Below are positions 1 through 6,711 of a DNA stretch of 64,000 bases, piece after piece. The notes below the pieces were generated by a model. That model had not been told where the DNA came from. It worked only from the letters and a program-made list of their open reading frames with translations, and did not search any database. The stretch comes from Betaproteobacteria bacterium GR16-43 (GTDB lineage Bacteria; Pseudomonadota; Gammaproteobacteria; Burkholderiales; Usitatibacteraceae): contig CP019169.1 in the NCBI GenBank assembly GCA_001953215.1, positions 124,001-188,000 of the forward strand, in the 5' to 3' direction. The translations under genes were made by a program, and so were the position numbers. The number at the start of each line of letters is the position of its first letter. The first letter of the stretch is position 1.

Positions 1-10
1 CTCCGGTGCG

Positions 11-106
11 GTCTAACGACCGAGTTGAGCGGCCGGCCACGATGCCGACTCGCAATGACACAGCGCGCCACGATGTCTTACGGTCCGCTCCAACGCGTTG
101 TTAGCT
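11..106 (-). repeat. attC site 1 (96 bp)
   Basis: R'' box at 100-106 and R' core GTTAGAC at 11-17 (minus strand). It closes the cassette encoding 108-458. The next cassette to the left is cut by the window edge. Confidence 0.92.
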
Positions 107-107
107 G

Positions 108-458
108 TCATGTCCATTGCTTCGGCCCCCAAATGACCTTCTCCCGCTTTGCACCGCGACTGCCGCGAACGGCTACAACGCAGCGCGAGGTGAATACGAA
201 AGCCCCCGCGTTCTGCGCAAACACGGCAAGCGCCCGCTTCGTTGGTGCTGGCACAACAAGTGCGAACGCAAAGTCGCAGACTGAATCGGGCGATTCGCGC
301 TCGTCGTAGTACACGCGAACCCATTGATAGGGATACTCGCTTGCACGGATTCGAGTTCGACGCACCTCCGCCCGGGGGCGGCCCAAAACCTTGGCGAGTT
401 CAGGAAGGAATTCGTCAAATGCGAGTTGATTAGCACGGTGCCAGGCGTTGATTGGCAT
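108..458 (-). CDS. Cassette 1 hypothetical protein, 116 aa
   Basis: I do not recognise this family. The product is a soluble 116-residue protein with no signal peptide or membrane helix, rich in Arg, Ala and Val, with a C-terminal half of probable beta strands. The ATG at 458 lies three bases after the R' core of attC site 2, with no Shine-Dalgarno sequence. The reading frame is open upstream through the whole attC. The TGA lies two bases before attC site 1. This tight packing between two attC sites supports a genuine cassette gene even though the function is unknown. Confidence 0.7.
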   Translation of the reverse strand: MPINAWHRANQLAFDEFLPELAKVLGRPRAEVRRTRIRASEYPYQWVRVYYDERESPDSVCDFAFALVVPAPTKRALAVFAQNAGAFVFTSRCVVAVRGSRGAKREKVIWGPKQWT

Positions 459-461
459 GAC

Positions 462-557
462 AGCTAACGACCGAGTTGAGCGGCCGGGCACGATGCCCGT
501 TCGCAATGACACAGTGCGCCAGGATGGTTCACGGTCCGCTCCAACGAGTTGTTAGGT
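462..557 (-). repeat. attC site 2 (96 bp)
   Basis: R'' at 551-557 and R' core GTTAGCT at 462-468 on the minus strand. It carries CTCGTTGG where most copies have CGCGTTGG, and CGAACGGGC where others have CGAATGGGC, so the internal ATG is lost. It closes the cassette at 570-812. Confidence 0.92.
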
Positions 558-569
558 GGCTGTGACACG

Positions 570-812
570 CTACTCTCCAAAGCCGAGATGGTAGGCCGCG
601 ACTGCTACGACAACAAAGACGACTACTGCAGCCACAACAATGACCCAGAATGGTGGCGGACACGATACGGCCGACCCAATTGTTGCGGCGCATGCGCCCT
701 TGGGCAACAGAATGACCGCCAGCCACATCGGCAATTCTGCCGCGAGCAGAGTGCCAATCCAGAACCCTGAGGGCTGTTGCCAAAAACCGCGGCGCTGCTT
801 CTTCACTGCCAC
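570..812 (-). CDS. Cassette 2 small membrane protein, 80 aa
   Basis: This is an 80-residue protein with two strongly hydrophobic segments (about residues 17-45 and 53-75) joined by a short loop, so a two-helix inner-membrane protein is likely. The GTG start at 812 overlaps the R' core of attC site 3. A second in-frame GTG at 806 is an alternative, and neither has a clear Shine-Dalgarno sequence. The competing frame across the same DNA reads through both attC sites and has no protein-like composition. No family is recognised. In integrons such small membrane cassettes are common and mostly uncharacterised. Confidence 0.62.
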   Translation of the reverse strand: MAVKKQRRGFWQQPSGFWIGTLLAAELPMWLAVILLPKGACAATIGSAVSCPPPFWVIVVAAVVVFVVVAVAAYHLGFGE

Positions 813-906
813 CTAACGACCGAGTTGAGCGGCCGGGCACGACGCCCATTCGCAATGACACAGCGCGCCACGATAGTTCACGGTCCGCTCCAACGCGTTG
901 TTAGAT
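811..906 (-). repeat. attC site 3 (96 bp)
   Basis: R'' at 900-906 and R' core GTTAGGT at 811-817 (minus). It contains CGAATGGGC, which gives an internal ATG. It closes the cassette at 918-1316. Confidence 0.92.
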
Positions 907-917
907 CGCATGCGCTC

Positions 918-1316
918 TCACTTGCAAGTTGGATTCGTGGCTTTTCGTCTGAGCGCAATGGAGTTGAACTCATTCTGGAGCTGAAACATCTCAAGGCCAC
1001 AGGTTGCACCAGTACCTCCCGATTGCTTTACGTAGGTACCCCGCACTAGCGTGATTCCGGAATAGCTGGCTCCCACGCCGGAGAATCCCGCCTCGACGGA
1101 CTTTCCGTTCAACTTCGCGTCCAGGACGCACCGCGCCGAGTCTTTTCCCGTGAGCTCGAAGTGCACCTGTGACCCCGAGATCTGTCCTGTTGCCGTGCCT
1201 TCGACGATGTTCCAGCGATCGGCGGTAGTACCAACCCACACGAAGGACCATGGCTCTTGCGCCGAGACGACTTGTGCCGAAACGAACAGAAAGATTGCGG
1301 CGATGGTGGTTCGCAT
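918..1316 (-). CDS. Cassette 3 secreted hypothetical protein, 132 aa
   Basis: The N-terminal 20 residues form a signal peptide (MRTTIAAIF start, hydrophobic core, cleavage after VSA-Q), so the product is probably periplasmic. The mature part is predicted beta-rich with two or three Cys and several Gly-rich strands, and no known domain is recognised. The ATG at 1316 is three bases after the attC site 4 core. The frame stays open upstream through the attC, but translation from there would bury the signal peptide, so the ATG is the sensible start. The stop lies 11 bp from attC site 3. Confidence 0.75.
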   Translation of the reverse strand: MRTTIAAIFLFVSAQVVSAQEPWSFVWVGTTADRWNIVEGTATGQISGSQVHFELTGKDSARCVLDAKLNGKSVEAGFSGVGASYSGITLVRGTYVKQSGGTGATCGLEMFQLQNEFNSIALRRKATNPTCK

Positions 1317-1319
1317 GCG

Positions 1320-1415
1320 ATCTAACGACCGAGTTGAGCGGCCGGGCACGATGCCCGTTCGCAATGACACAGCGCGCCACGATGGTTCACGGTCCGCTCC
1401 AACGCGTTGTTAGAT
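1320..1415 (-). repeat. attC site 4 (96 bp)
   Basis: R'' at 1409-1415 and R' core GTTAGAT at 1320-1326 (minus). The R'' box supplies the TAA stop of the cassette gene at 1410-1745. Confidence 0.92.
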
Positions 1416-1745
1416 CGCATGGAGCCTCACCTTGAACTCATTCGCCTCAACGTAGACCTCGCCGCCGGGAAATGGACCGGGAGCGAAGTGTTCCTGGATG
1501 AGAAGCCGTACATCGCCGTGGAGGGGCATCGAGTCATCGCGGGGGCTCTTGTTCGGCTTCCACCCGGCAAGTTCGGCGACCCAACCTTCGTCGGGGGTTC
1601 GGGCCCATGACACTTCGCCAGTTCCCGTTCGCCGAACGTCGGCCGTGCCCTTCCTCCACGAGATGACGAGAAACCAGTCAATCGGCTCAGCACCGGAGAG
1701 GAGGTGCTCGATCCTCGCGACGGCCTCTCGAGAGAGCGTCACCAT
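1410..1745 (-). CDS. Cassette 4 hypothetical protein, 111 aa
   Basis: This is a soluble 111-residue protein with no signal peptide. The sequence suggests an N-terminal helix followed by beta strands (WFLVISW, EVSWART, VRLLIQEHF, GEVYVEANEF). The family is not recognised. The ATG at 1745 is three bases after the attC site 5 core, without a Shine-Dalgarno sequence and in frame with the attC-internal ORF. The TAA stop is formed by the R'' box of attC site 4, so the gene fills its cassette completely. Confidence 0.7.
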   Translation of the reverse strand: MVTLSREAVARIEHLLSGAEPIDWFLVISWRKGTADVRRTGTGEVSWARTPDEGWVAELAGWKPNKSPRDDSMPLHGDVRLLIQEHFAPGPFPGGEVYVEANEFKVRLHAI

Positions 1746-1748
1746 GCG

Positions 1749-1844
1749 ATCTAACAACCGAGTTGAGCGGCCGGGCACGACGCCCATTCGCAATGACACA
1801 GCGCGCCACGATGGTTCACGGTCCGCTCCAACGCGCTGTTAGAC
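1749..1844 (-). repeat. attC site 5 (96 bp)
   Basis: R'' at 1838-1844 and R' core GTTAGAT at 1749-1755 (minus). It differs from the consensus on both outer arms (CTAACAGCG and GGTTGTTAG). It closes the cassette at 1839-2273. Confidence 0.92.
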
Positions 1845-2273
1845 CGCATGCCCGTTCCGCCGCCTTGAGAATTTCACCAGTGCGTACGCCCCCACGATGA
1901 TCAGGAACAGGGGAAACACCACCGACGTATATAGCAGGCCCGGCTTCTGCAACGCCCATGAGCCTAGGGAAGGCAGCCATTGCCACGGCTGCGCCGCCAG
2001 AAGGTAGGCAGCGGCGCTCGCGAGAAAAACGATGGGCCACTTGTTGCTGCCACGAAGGGCTAGGATGCCAGCAACCACGCCGAAGAGAATGAGGGCGACC
2101 CGAGTAAACCAACCGAGCCACAGATTCTGCTCGTAGCTCGCGACAACGGATGCGGGCATCTCGGGTGACCCGGCCGCCATTTTCGCCACCACGTCCGAAG
2201 GGAGCGGAAAAAGAAAGTAAGCCTGAGTGATCCAAGCGAGAATGATTGCGAGCGCGAGGTGCCTTGTGTTCAT
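1839..2273 (-). CDS. Cassette 5 multi-pass membrane protein, 144 aa
   Basis: This is a 144-residue hydrophobic protein with about four membrane segments (roughly residues 5-22, 52-72, 78-95 and 115-134) and a basic C-terminus. The family is not recognised. The ATG at 2273 is three bases after the attC site 6 core and in frame with the attC ORF. The TAA is supplied by R'' of attC site 5. Its inner-membrane location is supported by sequence, but its function cannot be inferred. Confidence 0.72.
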   Translation of the reverse strand: MNTRHLALAIILAWITQAYFLFPLPSDVVAKMAAGSPEMPASVVASYEQNLWLGWFTRVALILFGVVAGILALRGSNKWPIVFLASAAAYLLAAQPWQWLPSLGSWALQKPGLLYTSVVFPLFLIIVGAYALVKFSRRRNGHAV

Positions 2274-2276
2274 GCG

Positions 2277-2372
2277 GTCTAACGACCAAGTTGAGCGGCC
2301 GGGCACCATGCCCATTCGCAAGGACACAGCGCGCCACGATGGTTCACGGTCCGCTCCAACGCGTTGTTAGCT
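2277..2372 (-). repeat. attC site 6 (96 bp)
   Basis: R'' at 2366-2372 and R' core GTTAGAC at 2277-2283 (minus). It closes the cassette at 2379-3104. Confidence 0.92.
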
Positions 2373-2378
2373 GTCATG

Positions 2379-3104
2379 TCATTTGTTGAGACGCACTATT
2401 TCCGCGAGCAGTACGTCGAGGTCGGCCTGGAATGGAACCTGTGCCTCGGTAGGAAGAATCTCGGTTCGCCGTATGTGCACGTGAAGATGGGCATCAGCTA
2501 TGTTTCGGAGCGATCCGTCAAGATGCTTCATCGAACCGCGAAACGACTGCGCTCCGCTGTAGTTATTCGCGACCTCCGCGAAGTTCTTGCAGCTAAATAT
2601 GGGTGGTACATGGTCTGTTACGCCGCGCACCAGCATGGCGGCGGCCATAAAGCAGCCATTTGCGTGCGCCACGTTCAGTTCTTCGCAAAGCCGAACCAGG
2701 CGAGCGAAATCCCACTTTGTCTTTGGGAGAGCGCGGAGTTCAGCCAAGCGTGACGGCGCGACAAATGGCGGCTTTCCCGCAGGAACTTGCCCTTCAGCCA
2801 ATCCGGGGCGACGACGAATGTGATTTACGGCGCCCTCAATCACCTTACGAGTGCCAACAACGTTGGCTTTGGATGGCCCCTCAGATCCGCCGATCCCATT
2901 CGCGGCGAGGAGTAAGCCACTTGAGAAATTGTTCAGTGGACCTAACTCGACATCCAGAATGGTCTTCGCCTCCACGGCCAAGCGCCGGTAGTCGGCCGCA
3001 TCCTCGGCTTTCAAATATGCCCCGGCAACGGAGGACGATACGAAGCGCTTCTCAAGCGCTTCAATCTCGCGCGCGATGGCCAGGAGATGATCTTCGGCGG
3101 CCAC
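2379..3104 (-). CDS. Cassette 6 HEPN-like protein, 241 aa
   Basis: This is the largest cassette product. It is soluble and mostly alpha-helical. Near the C-terminus it carries RNIADAH (about R200 to H206), matching the R-N-X4-H pattern of HEPN-type ribonucleases, followed by further His residues. An upstream helical stretch has RLCEELNVAH and a conserved-looking HVPPIF turn. HEPN proteins are frequent in toxin-antitoxin and phage-defence loci, so an RNase or toxin-like role is possible, but I infer this from one motif only. The start is uncertain: the GTG at 3104 is the first plausible codon after attC site 7, while the frame is open through that attC. Confidence 0.65.
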   Translation of the reverse strand: MAAEDHLLAIAREIEALEKRFVSSSVAGAYLKAEDAADYRRLAVEAKTILDVELGPLNNFSSGLLLAANGIGGSEGPSKANVVGTRKVIEGAVNHIRRRPGLAEGQVPAGKPPFVAPSRLAELRALPKTKWDFARLVRLCEELNVAHANGCFMAAAMLVRGVTDHVPPIFSCKNFAEVANNYSGAQSFRGSMKHLDGSLRNIADAHLHVHIRRTEILPTEAQVPFQADLDVLLAEIVRLNK

Positions 3105-3112
3105 GTATTGAC

Positions 3113-3208
3113 AGCTAACGACCGAGTTGAGCGGCCGGGCACGATGCCCATTCGCAATGACACTGCGCGCCACGATAGTTCACGGTCCGCTCCAACGCGT
3201 TGTTAGAT
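3113..3208 (-). repeat. attC site 7 (96 bp)
   Basis: R'' at 3202-3208 and R' core GTTAGCT at 3113-3119 (minus). It closes the cassette at 3217-3459. Confidence 0.92.
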
Positions 3209-3216
3209 TGCATGTA

Positions 3217-3459
3217 CTAGCCCTCCCCGATTGTTGCGCCGAACGCGACAAGGCCCACAGCTGCAAGGGCTAGAGCAAGAAGCTTGAGCCACTCCTTTGC
3301 GTTGAGGTGATTCAGAAAGTGATTGGCGAAAGGTTGCATAAACGACGATTCGATCGAGAGGCCGCGTCTCTTGTAGTGCGAGGCGATGACGTACATCGAT
3401 GCCACCGCCCAGAGAAGCACGCCGGTTGCGCCTACGAGAAAGCCTAGATATCGAGGCAT
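3217..3459 (-). CDS. Cassette 7 small membrane protein, 80 aa
   Basis: This 80-residue protein has two hydrophobic segments (about residues 4-24 and 58-76) flanking a polar loop with Lys, Arg and His, which suggests a two-helix membrane hairpin. No family is recognised. The ATG at 3459 lies three bases after the core of attC site 8, in frame with the attC ORF and without a Shine-Dalgarno sequence. The stop lies eight bases from attC site 7. Confidence 0.68.
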   Translation of the reverse strand: MPRYLGFLVGATGVLLWAVASMYVIASHYKRRGLSIESSFMQPFANHFLNHLNAKEWLKLLALALAAVGLVAFGATIGEG

Positions 3460-3462
3460 GCA

Positions 3463-3558
3463 ATCTAACGACCGAGTTGAGCGGCCGGGCACGATGCCCA
3501 TTCGCAAAGAGACAGTGCGCCACGATGGCTCACGGTCCGCTCCAACGCGTTGTTAGCT
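3463..3558 (-). repeat. attC site 8 (96 bp)
   Basis: R'' at 3552-3558 and R' core GTTAGAT at 3463-3469 (minus). It closes the cassette at 3553-3894. Confidence 0.92.
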
Positions 3559-3894
3559 GGCTCTTTGAAAACTCGCACAGAGACGGTCTCCATACTTCTT
3601 GTGGCTGGCAAATGCGATAGGACGTTTGCGCTCGTCCAGGCCGACCCAAATTGCACCGATTCCCCACGTTTCGCGCACTTGCGCAGGAGTTGCAACGAAG
3701 AGTTCGAAGGGACACGTGGCTCTGGGCTCAATGGAGAAGCTGCAGCTGCGACCGCTTTCACCACAGTAATCCGGAAAGAGCGCAGCAACCACCTTCTGCG
3801 CCTCTTCGATGGACATGCGCTTGGCACCTGCCATCGCGCACGGGGATAGGGCGCCGAGCACGACGGCGATCAGCGCGGGCAGGATCCGGTTCAT
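3553..3894 (-). CDS. Cassette 8 secreted hypothetical protein, 113 aa
   Basis: A signal peptide covers about residues 1-22 (MNRILPALI start, CAMA-G cleavage region). The mature protein has four or five Cys, suggesting disulfides in the periplasm. The second half (about residues 60-105) looks like alternating strands with GIGAIWVGLDE. No family is recognised. The ATG at 3894 lies 12 bases after the attC site 9 core, still in frame with the attC ORF. The TAA is provided by R'' of attC site 8. Confidence 0.7.
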   Translation of the reverse strand: MNRILPALIAVVLGALSPCAMAGAKRMSIEEAQKVVAALFPDYCGESGRSCSFSIEPRATCPFELFVATPAQVRETWGIGAIWVGLDERKRPIAFASHKKYGDRLCASFQRAS

Positions 3895-3906
3895 ATTTCG
3901 CAAGCC

Positions 3907-4002
3907 AGCTAACGACCGAGTTGAGCGGCCGGGCACGATGCCCATTCGCAATGACACAGTGCGCCACGATCTTTCACGGTCCGCTCCAACGCGTTGTTAG
4001 AT
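3907..4002 (-). repeat. attC site 9 (96 bp)
   Basis: R'' at 3996-4002 and R' core GTTAGCT at 3907-3913 (minus). It closes the cassette at 3997-4578. Confidence 0.92.
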
Positions 4003-4578
4003 GGCATCGCTCAACCCTTGAACTGGCTCTAGATCCATACCGAGGAGCTTCAGCGATTTGAATAGTGCTGCCGTTTCCGGATCCACCACCAGAATCGGCC
4101 GCTTCCCCTGGTTGGAACCAAAAGCCAAGTCCGTCCGATGAAACCCGCGCTCCACTGGCGCGCGGAGCTTTAAGTATGGAGGTGTGGCGCCGACCACAGA
4201 CTCAAAGTTACTGCATTCGTGGCACTTGTTCTCGAACCGCGTGCTCCGCCGTTCGGCATCGAATGGCACAACACGATCGGATTCGATGAAGTAGTAAGGG
4301 CCGTTCTGGCCTTCAAAACGGTGAAACGAAGCCCCCTCAAGGGCGTGTTCGCGGCAAAGTTCCACAAACCGTTCCGACACCACTTTCACATTGTCGTAGG
4401 TAGCTGAGATATCCATGCCCGTCCGGACCGGCAAGTACGACGGTCGATAGGCGGCGTTCAGAACACTCTTGCACTGAGGGCACAGCACTCCCCACGGAAC
4501 ATCGCGCTCAAAGAAGTAGCTCCGATTGTCATGACCGAAGACGGCGTACGCAACCACGGAACTGCTCATTGATGCCAT
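3997..4578 (-). CDS. Cassette 9 double-CXXC protein, 193 aa
   Basis: This is a soluble 193-residue protein with two CXXC motifs, CPQC at residues 33-36 and CHEC at 119-122, probably binding one zinc. The overall layout (CXXC, a long middle, a second CXXC, then GFHRTDLAFGSN and a C-terminal GMDLEPVQG segment) resembles the double-CXXCG family known from Myxococcus (TIGR02264/PF09535). That assignment is from memory and needs a profile search. The ATG at 4578 overlaps the attC site 10 core, and a second ATG at 4569 is equally possible. The TAA comes from R'' of attC site 9. Confidence 0.72.
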   Translation of the reverse strand: MASMSSSVVAYAVFGHDNRSYFFERDVPWGVLCPQCKSVLNAAYRPSYLPVRTGMDISATYDNVKVVSERFVELCREHALEGASFHRFEGQNGPYYFIESDRVVPFDAERRSTRFENKCHECSNFESVVGATPPYLKLRAPVERGFHRTDLAFGSNQGKRPILVVDPETAALFKSLKLLGMDLEPVQGLSDAI

Positions 4579-4672
4579 CTAACGACCGAGTTGAGCGGCC
4601 GGGCACGATGCCCATTCGCAATGACACAGCGCGCCACGATTGCTCACGGTCCGCTCCAACGCGTTGTTAGAC
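4577..4672 (-). repeat. attC site 10 (96 bp)
   Basis: R'' at 4666-4672 and R' core GTTAGAT at 4577-4583 (minus). It closes the cassette at 4674-5018. Confidence 0.92.
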
Positions 4673-4673
4673 G

Positions 4674-5018
4674 TCATGCTTTGCACTCCTTCGACATTGG
4701 CTTATCCGTCCGCTCGAATGCGAGCATTGACGATCCCATGTGCAGCATGAGAAGTGGGCCCGTGTACTGAATGCGTGCGCTCGGCCACACAGCCGACCAT
4801 GTGACAACGCCGGATGCTTGGACAGTACCGCGAGCACTCGTCACCTGGCCAACAGGTGAAACGCGGCATTGAAATACGGAGCCGTCGGATTTCACCTGAA
4901 TCCACATTTGGTGAGGTTCAAATTTCCAAAGCCCCGCCGCCGACGTGAGATCAAGGCGCTCCTCCGCCAAACTCCACCCGCTGGCAGCCAGGAACAGCAT
5001 CGCGATGGCGATTCTCAT
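4674..5018 (-). CDS. Cassette 10 secreted hypothetical protein, 114 aa
   Basis: Residues 1-17 form a signal peptide (MRIAIAMLFLAAS core, cleavage near SLA-E). The mature 97 residues are predicted beta-rich with two Cys (one in FQCRV, one near the end), like a small periplasmic beta sandwich. Layout and length recall the cassette 3 product, but no clear homology can be asserted by eye. The ATG at 5018 lies three bases after the attC site 11 core and is in frame with the attC ORF. The stop is adjacent to attC site 10. Confidence 0.72.
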   Translation of the reverse strand: MRIAIAMLFLAASGWSLAEERLDLTSAAGLWKFEPHQMWIQVKSDGSVFQCRVSPVGQVTSARGTVQASGVVTWSAVWPSARIQYTGPLLMLHMGSSMLAFERTDKPMSKECKA

Positions 5019-5021
5019 GAC

Positions 5022-5117
5022 GTCTAACGACCGAGTTGAGCGGCCGGGCACGATGCCGACTCGCAAGGACATAGTGCGCCGCGGTGGTTCACGGTCCGCT
5101 CCAACGCGTTGTTAGCT
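5022..5117 (-). repeat. attC site 11 (96 bp)
   Basis: R'' at 5111-5117 and R' core GTTAGAC at 5022-5028 (minus). The centre reads CGAGTCGGC, so no internal ATG. It closes the cassette at 5112-5528. Confidence 0.92.
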
Positions 5118-5528
5118 GCGCTGCTCGACACTTACGGCCCTTTCGTCGATAGGTAGCTGGGGCGCCAAACCGAGGCTCATTCGTTCTTGAAAGAAGTTGG
5201 ATCCAATACCGTCCGACCATTGTCCGACCGTGTATTCCTTGAGGAGGGCCAATTCGGACTTCGTGAGAAGTCTTGGAGCCGTGTACTCGGTGATTCCAAT
5301 AAGTTGTTTGCTCTTTGCGTCGTACCGAAACTCCAACTCGCCGCCCGACACACCTGCTTCGGCCAGCGTCTTGTCGCCGCCGTCGGAAATGTAGTCGGAA
5401 AATATTTCGTCGTGCTTGAGGCCGTCAAGGGCGGCAAGTTCGGTTGGATCGTCTACTACCGGAGGGTCGTCGCCATCGATGCGGAAATCAAACACGGGGG
5501 CGGGGGCGGAAAATCGGATGGTCGGCAT
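5112..5528 (-). CDS. Cassette 11 hypothetical protein, 138 aa
   Basis: This is a soluble acidic protein. The central part has strands (GELEFRYD, GITEYTAPR) followed by a helix and the distinctive stretch YTVGQWSDGIGSNF (about residues 97-110). I recall this type of motif in small conserved proteins of plasmids and accessory regions without assigned function. It is one of only two cassette genes with a recognisable Shine-Dalgarno sequence: GGAGAG about six bases before the ATG at 5528. The TAA is supplied by attC site 11. An immunity-like role is possible but unsupported. Confidence 0.72.
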   Translation of the reverse strand: MPTIRFSAPAPVFDFRIDGDDPPVVDDPTELAALDGLKHDEIFSDYISDGGDKTLAEAGVSGGELEFRYDAKSKQLIGITEYTAPRLLTKSELALLKEYTVGQWSDGIGSNFFQERMSLGLAPQLPIDERAVSVEQRS

Positions 5529-5542
5529 TGGTCTCTCCGAGC

Positions 5543-5638
5543 AGCTAACGACCAAGTTGAGCGGCCGACCACGATGCCGACTCGCAATGACACAGTGCGC
5601 CAAGTTGGTTCACGGTCCGCTCCAACGCGTTGTTAGAC
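5543..5638 (-). repeat. attC site 12 (96 bp)
   Basis: R'' at 5632-5638 and R' core GTTAGCT at 5543-5549 (minus). It closes the cassette at 5633-6046. Confidence 0.92.
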
Positions 5639-6046
5639 ATCGCTTCGCTCAATGCGTGACCTAAGTTCACGCTCGCGAGCTTCGAGGAGAGCATCAAGAT
5701 TTTCTCGTTGAACCGGATCTAGGCAACGATAAGGGATGGGAACGGCGCCGCCCTTTTTCTCGATCAGATACCCAGCCGTATATCGATGAATCGCAATCAC
5801 CGAGGGCCAGGGCCATTTCAGTTGCCCAAGTCTTGTGCGACGAGAAATACCAACGTCATCAATGCGAAATTCGCAAAGAGGCATTTTGCTCTTCTTCAGG
5901 AAGAACGGCATCACGAGCATCGCGGAGATAATTGCTCGAGTGATGGGCCCTAGTTTGACGTCCGGAAATTCGTGCGGAATGTGGTCTAAGCAGAACTGCC
6001 GGTACTCGCCAAAGCCGTACGACACGGAGAATTTCACCGCCTCCAT
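5633..6046 (-). CDS. Cassette 12 YcxB-like membrane protein, 137 aa
   Basis: One membrane segment (about residues 38-55) is followed by a C-terminal domain with the pattern seen in YcxB-like proteins (PF14317): strands around a WPSVIAI-type segment, a hydrophobic strand GYLIEKKGG, a PIPYRCL motif, then a helix with repeated Arg and Glu. YcxB-like proteins are membrane-anchored and of unknown function. The ATG at 6046 has a purine-rich AAGGGG run upstream. The frame is also open back through attC site 13. The TAA lies in R'' of attC site 12. Confidence 0.7.
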   Translation of the reverse strand: MEAVKFSVSYGFGEYRQFCLDHIPHEFPDVKLGPITRAIISAMLVMPFFLKKSKMPLCEFRIDDVGISRRTRLGQLKWPWPSVIAIHRYTAGYLIEKKGGAVPIPYRCLDPVQRENLDALLEARERELRSRIERSDV

Positions 6047-6067
6047 TTTCTCGCTCGCCCCTTCGAT

Positions 6068-6163
6068 GTCTAACGACCGAGTTGAGCGGCCGGGCACGAT
6101 GCCCATTCGCAATGACACAGCGCGCCACGATGGTTCACGGTCCGCTCCAACGCGTGGTTAGGC
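6068..6163 (-). repeat. attC site 13 (96 bp)
   Basis: R'' at 6157-6163, reading GCCTAACCACG instead of the usual CTAACAACG, and R' core GTTAGAC at 6068-6074 (minus). It closes the cassette at 6158-6598. Confidence 0.92.
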
Positions 6164-6598
6164 AGCAGCGCCATGCCGCTCGATAGCCATGGCCGCACTT
6201 TGCCGCGTTGCCGCAGTCGCGGCAGGGTTCCTCGCGACGTCCCTCAGCACCTGAACCCAGCGCCTCCGCTGCGCCGGGCCGACGTCACCATTGAGTATGG
6301 CATTGACGATTTGAACGGTGGCTGGGGATGGCTGTCGCCCGAGCGATGCCGGGAGCATGAATTCAAAGCCGGGGATTGCTTCAATTTCGTGTACCAGGGG
6401 ACCGGGCGATCCGAGTTCTGCGTCGGGATGGCGTTCGAATACAGCGAACATTGCAGGGAGCGCCTGCGCTCGCTCATTCGCAGGAATAGTCCGAAATCCA
6501 TCGAAGAACTGATATAGGCGGTGCATGTCCTCTGCCTCATTCCCGGACGGCTCAAACGAATCGAGTGCTTGAATGAGGTTATCAACCACGGTGCTCAT
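6158..6598 (-). CDS. Cassette 13 helical protein, possibly immunity-like, 146 aa
   Basis: This is a soluble, mostly helical protein. The centre (about residues 44-95) contains FAVFERHPDAELGSPGPLVH followed by an NAILNGD helix. This recalls small proteins found beside polymorphic toxins, including the LGSPGPLVH stretch, but I recall the pattern rather than a named family, so the immunity suggestion is weak. The ATG at 6598 lies seven bases after the attC site 14 core with a weak AGCAGG upstream. The TAA is in R'' of attC site 13. The cassette contains no toxin gene. Confidence 0.68.
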   Translation of the reverse strand: MSTVVDNLIQALDSFEPSGNEAEDMHRLYQFFDGFRTIPANERAQALPAMFAVFERHPDAELGSPGPLVHEIEAIPGFEFMLPASLGRQPSPATVQIVNAILNGDVGPAQRRRWVQVLRDVARNPAATAATRQSAAMAIERHGAAA

Positions 6599-6605
6599 GC
6601 CTGCT

Positions 6606-6701
6606 GCCTAACGACCGAGTTGAGCGGGCCGGCAGGATGCCGACTCGCAAAGACACAGCGCGCCACGCTCTCCCGCGGTCCGCTCCAACGCGTTGTTAGG
6701 C
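6606..6701 (-). repeat. attC site 14 (96 bp)
   Basis: R'' at 6695-6701 and R' core GTTAGGC at 6606-6612 (minus). This is the most divergent copy in its centre (GCGGGAGAGCG and CGGCATCCTGCCGGCC segments), yet still exactly 96 bp. It closes the cassette at 6712-7287. Confidence 0.92.
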
Positions 6702-6711
6702 GTCATCTTCA

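Noticed and set aside
108-512. Cassette proteins extended by the attC-encoded leader as annotated starts
   Set aside because: Extension would bury signal peptides in several cassettes. I therefore start genes after the attC and report the leader as a separate observation.
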